A DNA stretch of 64,000 nucleotides from Myoxocephalus aenaeus (GCA_038501785.1 JBAMJR010000053.1:6028501-6092500); one strand, 5' to 3'; positions 1 through 31,499 are shown, counted from the stretch's first letter. The notes: generated by a model not told the origin, from the letters alone. A program made the numbers and translations.

Positions 1-1466
1 GAACCCAATCGCCTCACAACCTGTTGACAACAATGACCGTATTTAAAATGTGCTTTGCGGCCAAAACTCTCTATTTGTGTGTAATAGCTCAGATCAGGGC
101 CCTTTCAGTTAAGTCAAAAAACAAACACAGTTTATTTGCTTGTGAGGGGAAAGCAGTTTTTGGTCAGCAAACAAGGGAACCAGAGAGTTAGAATGGTGGC
201 TTAAATCCAGGAGCATGTTCAGAAATAATGGGCACGGAAAAAGAGTGAGCGATAATCTCCTCTTCTGTATTGACGAGGCAGCTACTCTGAATCCAACTGT
301 CGGCCTGATGAGAAAAGCCACTTCCTCAGCAGCTAACAACGGCTCATTTTACCGCTTTGGTATTACTCTCTTGTACTTCAGTCAGTATTCACATAACTCT
401 AAAGTCAAGAAATATTCCTTCCAGCGATCATGGCAACCTCAGTGTTTGTGTTTGTGTATGTGTCCTTGAACACTTCATGCAAGCGTAATGAAACCCACTG
501 ACCTTTTGCAGTATGCACACACGCACTGTGACGATTCCACACACACTCTCGTTGTCTACATAGTTGTATGATATGACTTGGACCTTAAGTAACCTTCACA
601 GATGTGTTTCCTGCACATACACACACACACACTGATGTGCACGAAGCATGTCTGATGGTCTCTTTGACTTCCCAGATGACATAGAACTCACCAGCAATGC
701 AAGGTCATGACACCAAGGCCTGCACCCGTACACTGTCAGACACCCGCACATTCTTCCATTTCCACAAATGCACACATTCATGCACGCCCCACCTCCCCTC
801 AGTGAGTCTGGCTTAAGCGCTGTGATTTCTGTCAGCAGAGCTTTTTCGGGTACAGGAAGATTAGGTACAGATACAAAAAGATATTGGCTAATTCCCATTG
901 GACTCATTTTTTCCCTCAATATTTCTATTTATCAGTTTTTGTTGAGTATCTCTTTTAACACCAGGCCCAAAGTTTCTGTTTGCTAGCCAGACCACAGGAT
1001 GCTTTGAAAGGGTTGTCTGTCCTTTCTGTCTGTCTCTCTTATGCATGTCTGTTTAGTGATTGGAACACACATTATCTGTAGCTGTCATAATCGTAAAAAG
1101 CAGCTTCAAAGCTAAATGAGAGTGTCTGGCCTTTTTTTTTTTTTTTATGATTTTAGTGTAATTTAAACACAATATATTTTACTTTTGTTTATTTTCTCGC
1201 TGTTGTTGTTCTGTATAGTTCTCAGTTGTGAGGATTTTCAAACTTTTAGATTATCGGCGGATCCATCATTTAAAATGAATCATGAGTTGCAAGGAATTGT
1301 CCTAATGTGAGTGAGTAGGTGGTAATGCATGGTTGAAAGCTACTAGGAACCAGAGCCGTTTCTTCCCACAGACAGTTACTCTGAAGAACACTTTTTTTTC
1401 CCTTGAACTCTTGATTGATTGATTTTTTTTCTTTTCTGAAATGTGGACTCTTCATGTCTTTCTCAG
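1..1466 (+). other. Intron upstream of the first visible ataxin-7-like exon
   Basis: No reading frame here resembles the N-terminal ataxin-7 box that should precede the exon at 1467, so this stretch is read as intron and the 5' exon(s) lie outside the window. It is AT-rich, with short T runs (about 1131-1146) and a polypyrimidine tract leading to the acceptor at 1465-1466. Nothing else is supported. Confidence 0.6.
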
Positions 1467-19524
<18,058 letters not shown>

Positions 19525-20585
19525 CAGAAGCCTGTTAAATGGACAGAATGCTGGGCAGCTGTGCAGACCACCACCGTTTGTGACCTTTGACCTCACCACT
19601 CTTCCACTGACGGCACCAATCAGACAGCTTCATCTCGGCGATGTCACCCCTATTTATCCAATGACCGTTCAGTTCACCCGTTGTGAACCCGGGACGCTGG
19701 ATTGTTTGCTCACAGTTTGGCCGGCAGTCACTTCCCCTCTCCACTTTGTAAGTGTGGATCACTGTGATGGAGCGCTGCCTTGCATCAGCGTCTCTTCAGA
19801 ACAAGACAGTGGAATCCAAAAACGTATCCTACGAAAAGGGAATTTGCCTCCAAAAAGTTTTAAAGGCATTCTTAATAATACTGTACGTTTTTTGGGGGTG
19901 AAACATTTTTCTAAACTGGTTGTTCTGACCATTTTCCTGGTTGCTGTGAGTGTTTTTTGGGAGCTAGATGGTTGAAGGACCGACTGATACGACTACTGTA
20001 GGACCCGGCCTTCATCTATACCACCTCACACCCCCCATCACTTTTTCTGTGTTACTTTAGATTTTAGATTTTCCTCAAAGATGGAAGAGATGAGCAGCTT
20101 TAGTTTGGGATTTTGTCAACATCTCTACAATTCTCTCTACAATTTGTATTTATCCCCCTCTCTCCCTTTTCCGTGTTCAAAGTGCACTTACTGCCCTCGC
20201 CTCCTTCTTCACTGACTCCAGAGCAGTCCCAAGGAGTGCCACACAAGGACCTGTTCACACAAGGGAAGGGGGAAAAAAATAACATTTGTGTTTGCCAATT
20301 GTGTTTAATATAGGAAGAAATCCGATATTATTTGAAGATCGTTTCTTTTTTCTTCTTCGTTCTGGTTTCAAATGTTGCAAGAAGCCAACACGCAAACTCC
20401 TGTCTGTGTGTGAGGACTTGCATCCAAAAAGGAATGATTACTACGGTGTTGGATCTTTTTTTTTTTTTCTACAATAATTTATCGTTCCTAAATGATGTTT
20501 ATTTTCTAACTGACCCTCGATGTTTGAGCTACAGAGACTTTTTGAGCAAAATAAATCATTTTTATGGCATTTTGAAGAAATGCTG
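19525..20585 (+). other. 3' untranslated region of the ataxin-7-like gene
   Basis: This is non-coding sequence from the stop codon to just past the first clear AATAAA (20550-20555). Longer forms are possible: another AATAAA occurs at 24718. Confidence 0.6.
20550..20555 (+). terminator. Candidate poly(A) signal AATAAA
   Basis: Canonical hexamer about 1 kb after the stop codon, followed by T-rich and GT-containing sequence. Confidence 0.55.
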
Positions 20586-20974
20586 AAAGTATTATGATAG
20601 ATCATATTGTTGAAAATGTGTACATATCTGTTATTATTTTTGTATTTATTAATAATTGTCCCCTTTTACGCAATATGAGCTAAACAGAGTATGTTGCCCT
20701 CCTATCTAGGTCTGTGTTTACTGACATTGATTAGATTGGCCTGGTTTCTCAAAATCTTGCAGTTTTTAAAGTAATACCAGTTAATACTCTCACACAGCTA
20801 AACTTTAACTTTGGCTGCTGCGGACCGGTAACAACAACCTGTGTTCAGTTCTAAAAAAACATTTTATTTTGTCAATGATCCAAGATATGCCCCGACAGAT
20901 GTCAGCCGAACTGCTAATTTAATTGGCAGTTTTTTTTGTATCTGTCTTGCCACTGCCTGCTAATCACGTACCGG

Positions 20975-21001
20975 TTTTTTTTTTTTTTTTTTTTTTTTTT
21001 T
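20975..21001 (+). repeat. T27 homopolymer
   Basis: An uninterrupted run of 27 T, possibly the reverse-oriented A-tail of a retroposed element, although no element body is recognised beside it. Confidence 0.9.
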
Positions 21002-24000
21002 GCGCAGCAATGAGCAGATTTCCACAAAGGTCCATTAACAGAACAGAAAATCTTTTATTTAATTTGAGTCATTTTAGTACACCCGCTGAGTGCTGACTCC
21101 TTTTGAGTCTGCTGAATTGTCACTGCTCCAGTGCGAATACGCTACATACACAAAACCTGCAGGTACGTACTGTGTAGTTTGAAATCGGGACGTAGCCACG
21201 GCCAGGGGGATTACTCAGTTGCCTTGGAGATTTCTTTGGTCTAACTATTATTTCTAAGGTCAATCACGAAACCTTCACACTCAATTATCTTGTATTTTCA
21301 TGGAAAAACGGTGGTCCAAGATGTCAGTTGACGGTCATGTTTCCACGTCATTATTTCTTCACATTTAGCTCAAAAATTTGTAGCGGACGTACGCTAATGA
21401 ACAATGGCTTATTTTGTGACACCAGGCCATGGTTAGTATTCTCATATAAAGGCGCCTCCCCGCCCCTCCCCCCCCCATACCTGTTTGCCTGCAGTTTCAC
21501 CTCTTTTCATATTTCTACCAATGTTCAAAACTATAGCTATATTTTTAAGCTGTCTTTATCTTCCAGTAGGCATTTGTCTACTCTCAGTGCGATTACTCTT
21601 GGTTGTTGTGTATGAAAAAAAAAAATCAAGGCCAGGTCAAAATGCTTTCACTTACGGCTGCACCCATCAAGCTCTGTGCCATTTGTTCTGCAGTATGGCC
21701 ATTCCTAAGAGCGTTTAATTGTCTTTTAAATACCTAAAAGAAAATGCATACCTGCGGCATCAGGTGTCCGAAATGAATGCATGTCATTTCTATAGCAGCT
21801 CAATGCCACAACTTTATGTCCAAAGTTGCACAAACGTGGTTATGGTATTGTATGGGTGAAAGAAAATGACTGAAGTTTCAAGTGAACAATGGTAAAAAAT
21901 AAAAAAACGGCAGAAAGGTATCCCGTCTATTCATCCGGTGTTGCGGATAAAGCCGACGTGACTGAGAGCATTTTGATGTGGTGGATAGCAGCGTAGAGCT
22001 GTGAGCGGCGCTCCCACCTGGTACTCGCCAGCTGCTTCCAATGTGTCTTTTGAATTGGTCTCAAAAGCCTCTAAGCACTAATGATGAATGAATTGTACAT
22101 AATCAGTTGTATTCGTGTTACGCGTTTCCCAAGTGCTTCCCATGATGACACTTTATTCATGTCAACGTGTGAGATCGTCTCAGAACTCTGAGATCGGTTG
22201 AGCGATGCCGGCTCGGTGGTCTTTATTTTACGGTGGACACATGGTTCATATCCAGGTACCCGCGGTGTCCAGTTAACTCGTTAACATGCCTGCAATTACA
22301 GCATATAGTTCTCTCTGTTTTAACGCAGCATACCAACGTGTACTAGTAATACCGATGGTTTATGTTGGTTTAATGGCTGAACACCATGGTTCAGGTGGGA
22401 ATTAAAGATGTGTTTCCACTCGCAGATCAAGGATGACCATCTAAAAGCTGAAATGTTTTTGGGAAAATCCCTCCCTGACTTACTTTATATTAATGGGAAG
22501 TTACAGTCGCAGCTAAAATTTAAGTTCATGAATTTCAGAGCAGTTGTATATTATCTTTGCTGTTGAGTTTTATGGAGATATTAACAGTTTTTTTTTTATC
22601 TTCTTTTTTTTTTTTTTTTTTTAAAGCCTCCCCCTTACTTTATTTTTGCACTTTGTCATAATGCTGTTAGAGAAGTGTTTCTGGCAACTACAGTAAAAGA
22701 AGATGATTATATTCTCGGTGAGTTTGGCCCCTAAACCAGCGCACCGTCGTCGTTTGTTGTGTCTGATCCCAACTGTGTTGACTGTCTGAGAAATGCTTTG
22801 CGAGGGTCGCGGTGGATTCACACACTCTGCAGTTGCATCAGGAAATGGATTTCCCATCAAAACAACTGAACATGCGCTGTATACAAAAACATGTCTTTAT
22901 ATCCAAGCTTTTATTAAATGAATGAAGGTGGTGGTTGTTTTATTTGTAAATCACAGACACAGCGTTTGAATTGGAGGGAAAGTCCCACAGATGATAAGTG
23001 TGTGTTTTGCATTTGTTGAGTGTTTTCTGTTTGTGTTCTTGGAGCAGAGCAAATAAGTCTTCTGTGCTTGTCGATGTTTCGAAAAGGAGCTTCAATTATA
23101 TATTTTGTGCTTCAAATTTGACCAGATGCATCTTTAATTGCCATTTTTATTCTTGAAAACACTGCTGAGTGCTGTCTGCTTCCATGCTATAATCTGAGAA
23201 AACGGGCGACCTCCGACCCCCACCCAGCATCCTGGGTCCACACTGAAACATCTCAACAACTGTTTGGATGAAGAGGATCAATCCTACTGACTAGCACCAC
23301 CAGCAGGTTGACATTTTGGGCTCTTCGTGAAATGGCTTGTCAAATATTGGATAGATTGCCATCAAATTTGTTACAGATATTCATATTTTTGTGTCATTTA
23401 AGCAGAATCCTTCTTGATCAACAATACAAGGGAAAGAGGAACTTAAATTTACTTTTTTTTTCCCACAGCAGGAGGAGCCGGTTACTGTTCAGCTCTAAAG
23501 ACACTATTGCTCACCAGGAAATCACAATGCCAAGGAAATGAAACCAAAAACATATTTTTTTTGCAGCACATTACAAGTGATGAGTGTTTTTAGTTTTTTT
23601 AACACTGCGTATTGGTTACCTACTTCTTAGTTTTAAACACAGTATTTAAATGCCATACCAAACCCATTTGGGGATGTAGCAGTCCCTGACCTTTGACCTC
23701 TAAGGAAGATGGTAAGAGATGATGCAACTTCAACATAGATACAATTGTCTGTGATGATGTTTTTCTAATGTACTGTAATAGGGATGAAATGGGACCCACA
23801 GATTGTTCCGTGGTTCCATTTTACTGCCGTTCACTGATTTTATGTTGTTCTTGTTTACAGTGGAAAGCAGACCACTGAGACATCTGCTCTCGTCGGTCAT
23901 TGAGCAAAACGAAAGGACACTGCGGGCAGTGATCAGACCATGGAGACACTCCTGTGCTTCTCGGCCTACCCTGACCTGTGGATTTTTGAAAAGAGTTCAA

Positions 24001-24551
24001 GAAAAATGAATATAGTGCATTTCTTTTGTTATGATCCTGAACAGTGACTGTCTCGTCACAACTTCAGCAGCACATTCCTTCTGTTCACCTTTATTTACAG
24101 GCTGTGCCACAGTTATTCTGCATTTTTTTCGAGATCAAAGATGTATGTGTCTTGAGACAGAACTCTCATATGATTTATAACTAATTGATTGACCAAAGGA
24201 AAAAATCAACTACATTTAACATCCACCTTTAAAAAAAAAAGGGGGCTAGGTTTGATCAATGGGCTGAATAAGTAAATATTGTAGATGAACCTGCTTCATT
24301 TCCCATCTGCTATGTTTCATGCACATTTGATTGATTCAGAAAGGGAGTACAGAATGTATCTGCATTTGTATTTATTTATTTTTTATTAGGTGTTCATAAA
24401 GTCTTGTCAATCAATGTCTTTATCATCATCCCTGGAATGATGGAGATCAGTTATTGCATAAATAAGTGTACAGTAAAATAAAAAATTGTAGTCTCCTGAT
24501 TTTATCTCTGGTGTGCCAACAATGATGGCTGAGAATTGTCCTCTGTGCTTG

Positions 24552-24588
24552 TTGCTGTGGAGGACAACACATCTGTCCTCCACAGCAA
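24552..24588 (+). repeat. Perfect 15-bp hairpin with 7-base loop
   Basis: TTGCTGTGGAGGACA at 24552-24566 is exactly complementary to TGTCCTCCACAGCAA at 24574-24588. The arms are GC-balanced in AT-rich DNA. It lies 130 bases upstream of an AATAAA. Confidence 0.9.
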
Positions 24589-24717
24589 GAGTCAAATGTG
24601 GACTAGTGGAGTAGTAACGAGAGTTAGAAAAGAAACATGATCCGCATGAAGAGATTGTAGCGGAGAACAAGAACATTGGAAATTACTGTTCCTACATTGT
24701 GTTACTATAATATTTGT

Positions 24718-24723
24718 AATAAA
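24718..24723 (+). terminator. Isolated poly(A) signal AATAAA
   Basis: AATAAA followed within about 30 bases by a T/GT-rich stretch (TTTTGCTGTGTCATTTC), the normal arrangement of a cleavage site. It could end a long 3'UTR form of the ataxin-7-like gene or an unannotated transcript. Confidence 0.35.
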
Positions 24724-27700
24724 CATTAAAGCAAGATCATTGAACTTTTGCTGTGTCATTTCTTCTTTCCAAAGTGACATAATCTCACATAAATGTTTTT
24801 TTTAAATATAAACTTCCTTCTAATAATATGATTTTCAGAACATCTGTAGAGGTTTGTTTGGCGCAACCCCTGATCCAAGAGTGCTGGTCAGATATATATA
24901 CAGTATATACTGTATGTTGCCTGATTCCAAATTTTTGTAAATTTAATCGAAATGGAATTTACTGGAATCACTGGTTAATCCGCTCCAAATATTCGCCCAA
25001 TCAAAACCTGGAATTCATTGTAGAACCTGTCATGCACTCATTTTTCAGCTTTTGATCATACAGTTGTTTTCAATTGCAGCTGTTTTCACGATGCAGCTTT
25101 ACTGAGTTATCTGGATAACTTTAATGAGAACCAAACAGGTTTACACTAGTCCAAAAAGTGATCCTGATCTTGTATTAAACCTTCTTAGATGAATATAATG
25201 ATTTCAGTCTTCCATCAAACCCATATGTTGATGTTGTTTTCTGGCTTGTGAGAGTTCAGGTTGGGGATTAGGTGAAAATGGGCAATTGCAGGCTGCAAAC
25301 TATGAGCCGTTTGTTGTTAATAGGTTATTGTAGTTCAAGTGACTTTAGACACCCATTTGGCCCTTTTTAATGGTAATTATCTTTTCTGAGAAATGGAGAT
25401 TAGCATGGGACAAAGGTCAGAATGAAACAGAGCCTCAGTTGGCAGGAAGAAACGTACAATTCCCCATGAAAGAGAAATAAACTGTGGCCCAAGCGTACAG
25501 CACGACATGGTCAGGAGGAGCGGTGCCCCACAGATTGCTCCAACGTTTGCGTCTGAGGCTGGAGTTTATGAAGGTTTTTTTTTTCACAAAAGAGAGCTGC
25601 TGCATTATTTTTTCATGATCCCTGTTCTGCACAGCGTACTAAGATGTTTCTCATACACCCTTTACATCTTTGTTGTTTTGTTTAAGAGGAAAGATTGAGC
25701 TTAAAACACACTATATATTGCATTATGTTACTGTTATGGCGAGCAGTTTTAGAGCATCTTTACAGAGGTTATATATATGTAAAGTCTGAAATATAGAGGC
25801 CTGTGCCAAGACCACTTTTGCACTGAAGCTGTGGCTACATGTACAGATGGCTCTACTGCCATCTTTTACTGCTCTCCAGACATATCGCTACATCCAATTA
25901 GATTTATTTGAGCATGACATCCAGCAGGCATTTTCTACCCACTGCTTTACTCAGTGTTTTGTACATTAATGGACTGAGATGAGAGAAAAACACATTACCA
26001 ACAACATTGACACCTTGTGGTCATTTACCTCCAACACGACCCCAAATCTCATCAGTCACATATCAGATCAAAAGCACTCAGGAAGAAATGCAATGCAGAA
26101 CCAAATGATGTTAACCTCAAAGTAAGGGACAACCCTTATTTAGTCTTCATTTATTCAGATGCTCCTGCTGGGATGAACGATTACTGCACAGGTTGTCCTC
26201 TGAATTCATAATCACGGCAGCTTCCACGCGACTGCCGAGGATATCAGAAACTCACACATGGATATATATGAAATATTATATTTCCCACAAATTGTAAGAA
26301 AGTTTAACACAAATGATCTGACACTTAGTGTTTGGGCATTCTCAATACATTTACAAATGTGTCAATCATGATATTTAATATAACATTTGCTGCTAATGGA
26401 AAGCCTAAAAGTTTTTTTTTTTCCAGTTAAATCAGTTCATCTTTGTTTACTCAGGGATCCCACTGGAATCAAGTTGTACTCTACACTATAGCATCTTCAA
26501 CAGTCCCTCCTGGCCCACTTGTAATCAATGCTGCAATTATAAATAGGCTATTTAAATTAGCAGCATAAACAAATTATTTGTCATGCACAAAAAGTGTCCA
26601 AACATGTCACTAGGTTTTGTGATAAACTGCAGCCTGCATGTAATTGAGAAGATAAAAGCTCTGGGCTCTATTCGGTCGACGACCATGAATGCCGAGGAGT
26701 TTCTCCCCCCATTGCAAACAGCATTCTTATGATAATGGAATAATGCTGGTGCTTTAGTTAATTGTGTATAGACGATAGTGGTGGGCACCTTTTGTTGTGA
26801 GCTCTCATGAGCCTAAAGGAAAGAGCTGGCAGGGATTATAACTCGTATAGAACTTCTCAAATCCCCCCACTTTCTACCCACTTTGGATTCAATGAGTTGA
26901 GTGTTTTTCTTTATTGGAAATTAGACTTGTATGATGCATTCAGGATAGGTAGAACATTGTATTATTTTACACATATGTGATATCCATCAAAATCTGCCAA
27001 GCCTGGTGGCTGGATAAAAAAAAAATGTATGAGTCGCTCAAGATGTTGAAGAAAGATCTTTTACAACAGGTGTAACGCAACAATTTGTTCACAATGGATC
27101 AATAACAAAATGTCTTTATTGTTCTGGTTAAAGTAGGATAGCGTTTAAGTGGAACACTTTGCTTAACTATACTCTTATTCAATCTCTAACCGTGGAGTTC
27201 CAATTACAGTTTAATGAGGATGTTTACTGTGTTTACCGTTAGCATTTTGAATCCACTTAGATGATGCCGTTTTTTCATTCAAATTAGTTACCGGGTAGAG
27301 TTTGACTCTCTGGCCTATGGTTAGTTTGACCACATCCTAACCTAGATCTGGCAAACTGCTGAGGAAACCCTGCTGCATACAATTGAGTTACCAAAGCAAA
27401 TAGCATAGCGTTATATACAGATATACTAAAATACATACCATTAGATATGGGAAAAAAAATCTGCTATTTTATTTACGGTCATAGTGGTTGTGTTTGGGTC
27501 ATTTGGATTGACGCCATCAAGCCTTTTAAAATACTGCAAAACTAGGTTACTTGACTTAGTACATTATATGCAATTATTCTCCTACACTGTGGGCCTAGTA
27601 CTATACTTCAGATTGTACTAAAATACATTAAGTTGCACAACTTCCAATGTATGCTATAGGTTGTGGTAGGCTAAAGTACTCCAATCGTTAACAACACTTT

Positions 27701-28406
27701 TGGTTTCAACACACTATGCTACACGGTGTGGCCCCCATACATGACGGATCTAGACTATAACGCTTTTGTTAAAGTACTAATACTGTGTACAGTTATATTA
27801 ATCTGTTGCATGACCATTCAACACCCTGATACTAAGTACATATCTAGTAGGCCGACTTGTGTCACAATTTATATTACATTTATTTGAACAGACATGACAT
27901 GCTGTGTTTTATACTGAGGAAAATGACATTATTGCTTCTATAAAAGTGTGGTAACACAGCTAATACTACTGAGGTTTTATACGACATGTTATTTGACCAC
28001 AGTCTTTTATTCTTTCTGCTCATTCCACGTTTCCCTTTCTTGAAACACTTTCATCAAGTCACTGCAATTACCACTAATCCTCATCCTCATCTCCATCACC
28101 ACCCCCCATAGTACCTCCGCCCTAGAACAAGGTCACCACACCTGCATAAACTCTGATGAACCATCTTCTACCTGAAGGTTACATGTAAAATGTTTGAGCC
28201 AGCTGTTTCCAATCATCTTAACAAGTGTCATAGGGTCTCATGAAACCTTAAGTTAATCAATATACATTAGCTATAGCTAACTTGAGCTAAATGTTCTGCT
28301 ACCCATGGAGCTTGTACTGTCGAGAGTGAATTAGTTTTCAGTTAAGTTGCTGTCAAAGTTGTACACCTCTTGGACATATTTAAAATGTCCTTCATCCTTT
28401 CTGCAG

Positions 28407-28459
28407 ATAAGAAGTGAGAGAAACCACAAAAGCTTTCTGTTCAATCACCTGGAAACAAG
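28407..28459 (+). ncRNA. Candidate non-coding exon
   Basis: A 53-base segment bounded by a strong acceptor (catcctttctgcag) and a strong donor (AAG|gtaagg). It could be an alternative 5' exon of znf800 or part of a non-coding transcript. Only splice-site strength supports it. Confidence 0.25.
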
Positions 28460-28639
28460 GTAAGGCAGTTGCTATCTCTGCATGCCATTACATTCCCTTG
28501 TAACTCGTTTTGTGTCCACAATTACTGTAATGAAATGACTAATTAGACTTATTATATTTAAAAAAAAACATTGCTAAGAGGCAGTGCCACCTCTCGGTGT
28601 GACAAATAAACCCGGCTAACCTCGCAGTATTGTGTCTGT

Positions 28640-28865
28640 AGCTGTTGGATTTAAGCTAGCTAACGTTAGCTTTGGTGTGAAACGGCACAAAGTGGATTTT
28701 AATGCAGCGAAATAAACACCTGTAACATGTTATGTAACTCGATATTACTCAATGTCACTGTGGTTTGTTATTTTGGGGGTTTGGTTAGTTAACGTTATCC
28801 GACAAAAAAATACTCAGCTAACGTTACAACTAACGTTACAACTAACGTTACTTCTGCTATTGCCA
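28640..28865 (+). promoter_or_regulatory. AACGTTA-rich region upstream of the CpG island
   Basis: GCTAGCTAACGTTAGC lies near 28657-28672, and several AACGTTA copies follow at about 28790-28855, three of them in tandem. Such motifs are common near fish promoters; no function is shown here. Confidence 0.35.
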
Positions 28866-29286
28866 AATTAATTTAGCTAGCTTTACGTTTTATTGGAGAT
28901 AGTCAGAATTATCTTAGAAACACGTTTTTGAGTTGTGTGATTAAAACGTGAACGTATGCATCTAGATATGCCTTAAAACAAACAAATAGTCAATAATAAT
29001 TAACAGTATTCACAATTGGCCAAAATGAGTCTGTTGTGTCCACTATTGATTGACTCGGCGGTGATGCTATTTGCATTGGCTTTGAGACAAAAACAACTAC
29101 TGGAATCAGCATTGTGATTAATTTAATTATTTGAAAAGGTTTTGTCAGGGGCCTCGAGGAGGGACTGCAGAGTGGCCCCTGTCATAATGAAGGGTAGTTC
29201 ATCAACAGTTGTGTCCACTGGCAGGACGCGAAGATGTCGTGTGTGCTCCACAGCAACCTGTATCTAAACAAGGGAAGTATTTACAC

Positions 29287-29316
29287 ATACCTACATTTGT
29301 CAACAAATGTAGGTAT
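29287..29316 (+). repeat. Perfect 14-bp inverted repeat, 2-base spacer
   Basis: ATACCTACATTTGT (29287-29300) and its exact complement ACAAATGTAGGTAT (29303-29316), about 200 bases before the CpG-rich promoter block. Confidence 0.88.
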
Positions 29317-29499
29317 ATCATTTAATGTGTCCCTGATTGTGAATGGCGTTTTTGTCCTGAACACAATATATACACAATGTATAGGCCTGCATTTCTAATG
29401 AGTACATGCCATTTACTTGTGGCCACAAAGTTCTGTACTCTTTTAGTTGAGTCATCTAATTGTTACTATGGCGAATTTATTTCGCTGGTGATTTGGTGA

Positions 29500-31480
29500 A
29501 AACAAAAATATATATATATTTCAGTTTTGGTAGGGTTTATACACCCCCAGTTTTATTTAGCGTTTGCGTCGTGGACTCTCGTGGAGAGCTCTGTGTCCTC
29601 AAAGGTTGCGCGTTTGGGGGCGACACATCAGCGACAATCGTGGCTTTTGGTTAAAAGCTGGGGGGGGAATTCAACTTTTCTTCAATCGAAAGATGTCAAA
29701 TCCTTCCTTTTTTCGCAGTGTCGCTCTAAAGTGCCGGCATTTTTAGCTGGACTTGGACGTAGAGGGTGCACCTTTGCGCATGCAGAGGCTGGTTTAATGC
29801 TGAGAGGCTCCTCTGGGTGCACAAAGACAGCGGCTCGCACACCAACTTGTTCAGAGTGAGCCGGGGACGCTGGGAGGCGAAATAAACAATCTCCGGACTC
29901 GAAGTAGCCACGACCGCGTAGTTTTACCTCTTCAAACACACTATCCCACCACCCATCCAACGTTTACAAGGTAAGGACTTGTTTTTAATCCGTTTCAGCG
30001 GGACCAGAGCGCTGCGGAGCGGGTTAAACCTCCTTCGCTTTGGCTTCCCGAGCATGGTTGTTTTTGCAGAAAATGGCGTCATCGCCCTCTTGTTTCTGCC
30101 TGGCCGCGGCGGGGAGAGGGATAGTTTCAGAGACTTGTAGCAGCCTTTACACGCAGCGTTCACCTCCTCAAAGAGGAAACCACCTACTGCAACGTGTTGT
30201 ATTCGACAGTAAATCGTCAAAACACGAGATAGTTGGTGATTTCGCTCGGTAGAAGGACGCGCAAAGATGGAAGGGTCACCGGTCCTGTGCGCCAAGCTGC
30301 TTCTTGGAAAAGGTGGCACGGAGCCGCAAAACGCAGCGTTTTATATTCATAATAATGCCATCCTCGCCGGCTCCAAGCTAATTAAAATGACCAAGGATGG
30401 TTTAGGGTTATTACCAGGGTGGCGATGGACGTCTTTATGGGAGCACTGCACCTTGTCTTTGTGTGTATTTTATTCGGGTTAGCTCATTTTTACGCCGCAC
30501 TCCCCTGCCATGCTGCAATCCGTATGAGGGGGCCTCTCCTTTACGGCTTGAAAGGTGCATTTTGTACTTGGATTTTCCTTTGAAAACGGCGACTGCCCCA
30601 TTGTGGCCCAATATAGTGGGTTTTAGGCTGACAATATAACCGTGTAAAAAGAGATTTTCGGGAATAATGGGGGCGATGCAAATCGTGCCATGAGAACGGC
30701 GACTGCCCTGCGCTCTGGTTCGCTGCTCGCCAGGCGAGGACTGCCTGAATGAGATCCAGAAATAAAAGTCTTTTGGACGAATCACATAGTTTGCACAAAA
30801 CTGGGGAAGTACCGGCGCTGCGCAATGATTGTGCTGCTTGCTTTGCGCAGGGCACAGTGGCAGCAGCTGCTGTAACCGCCGCCACCATTTCGCCGCGATA
30901 TTTTTTTTGTGTGTGTGCTGGCCAACCTTTTGTAAATAGTTGGGGACTCTTGGATAAAAGAGCACAATAGTATTCACGCGGGCCCTTTATGGCCTCTGAA
31001 TGCGGTCCTAAGTCCCACACCGGCTGTCCTGTCTTCCCCCCGTCAGCTACGTGCATGCGTCCTAGCACTGGCCACACATCCACCATAGCGAGGCCACTCG
31101 GTTCCCTGTGTGGACGCTCTGCTTGGTTCCTCCTGTGACCAAAAGTCGGGGACGGATCCCGTGCCGAGTGTCACGGTGCAGGCCATCACGATCAAATCGC
31201 AACAACGGCCAATCACCGGCCGTGGAGACTGCACATCTTTCGCCCCGTGCACATTTTTATTAAGTTTCCCGAGTTATGCAACCGCATCCCCGTAGAGCGA
31301 ACCGCTCATCCGCCTTTTATTTACTCGTCACCCACCATCGGATGGATATTTGTGTGTAGTATCTTGTGATCTGGACTAGTTCCTGCGGCGACGACACGGA
31401 ATTAGGAAGATATGTCATTTGCAAATCACCCAGTGCCATTTGCGTCACAGCCCGCGGCCTCGCACGCCCATGGGGGGCGA
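29500..31480 (+). promoter_or_regulatory. znf800: CpG-rich promoter region of znf800
   Basis: CpG density is far above that of the flanking DNA. The region contains an NRF1-like TGCGCATGCAG (about 29775-29785), a YY1-like AAAATGGCGTC near 30071, and a complementary GCCGCCACCATTT near 30878. This pattern is typical of a broad housekeeping promoter. It lies upstream of znf800 and includes the donor of the likely first exon. Long open frames on both strands here are by-products of high GC. Confidence 0.65.
29700..29970 (+). other. znf800: Likely non-coding first exon of znf800
   Basis: The segment ends ACAAG|gtaagg, a near-consensus donor inside the CpG-rich block. Joined to 41534, the frame of the first coding exon has a stop near 29801 and no ATG before 41589, so the exon would be 5'UTR. 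The start coordinate is approximate. Confidence 0.5.
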
Positions 31481-31497
31481 TGGAGTTGCAAATGGAG

Positions 31498-31499
<2 letters not shown>

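Larger units (their letters stand above)
20586..28406. other. Intergenic region without a recognisable gene
   Basis: AT-rich sequence between the two genes. All open frames are short, overlap on both strands and lack motifs. It contains a T27 run (20975-21001), a T-rich tract at 22589-22622, a short palindrome (ATACAGTATATACTGTAT) near 24900, and the hairpin and poly(A) signal listed below. Confidence 0.6.

Noticed and set aside
30435..31086. Two minus-strand frames of about 180 codons in the CpG-rich block
   Set aside because: High GC removes stop codons; the two overlap in different frames and show no recognisable domain.
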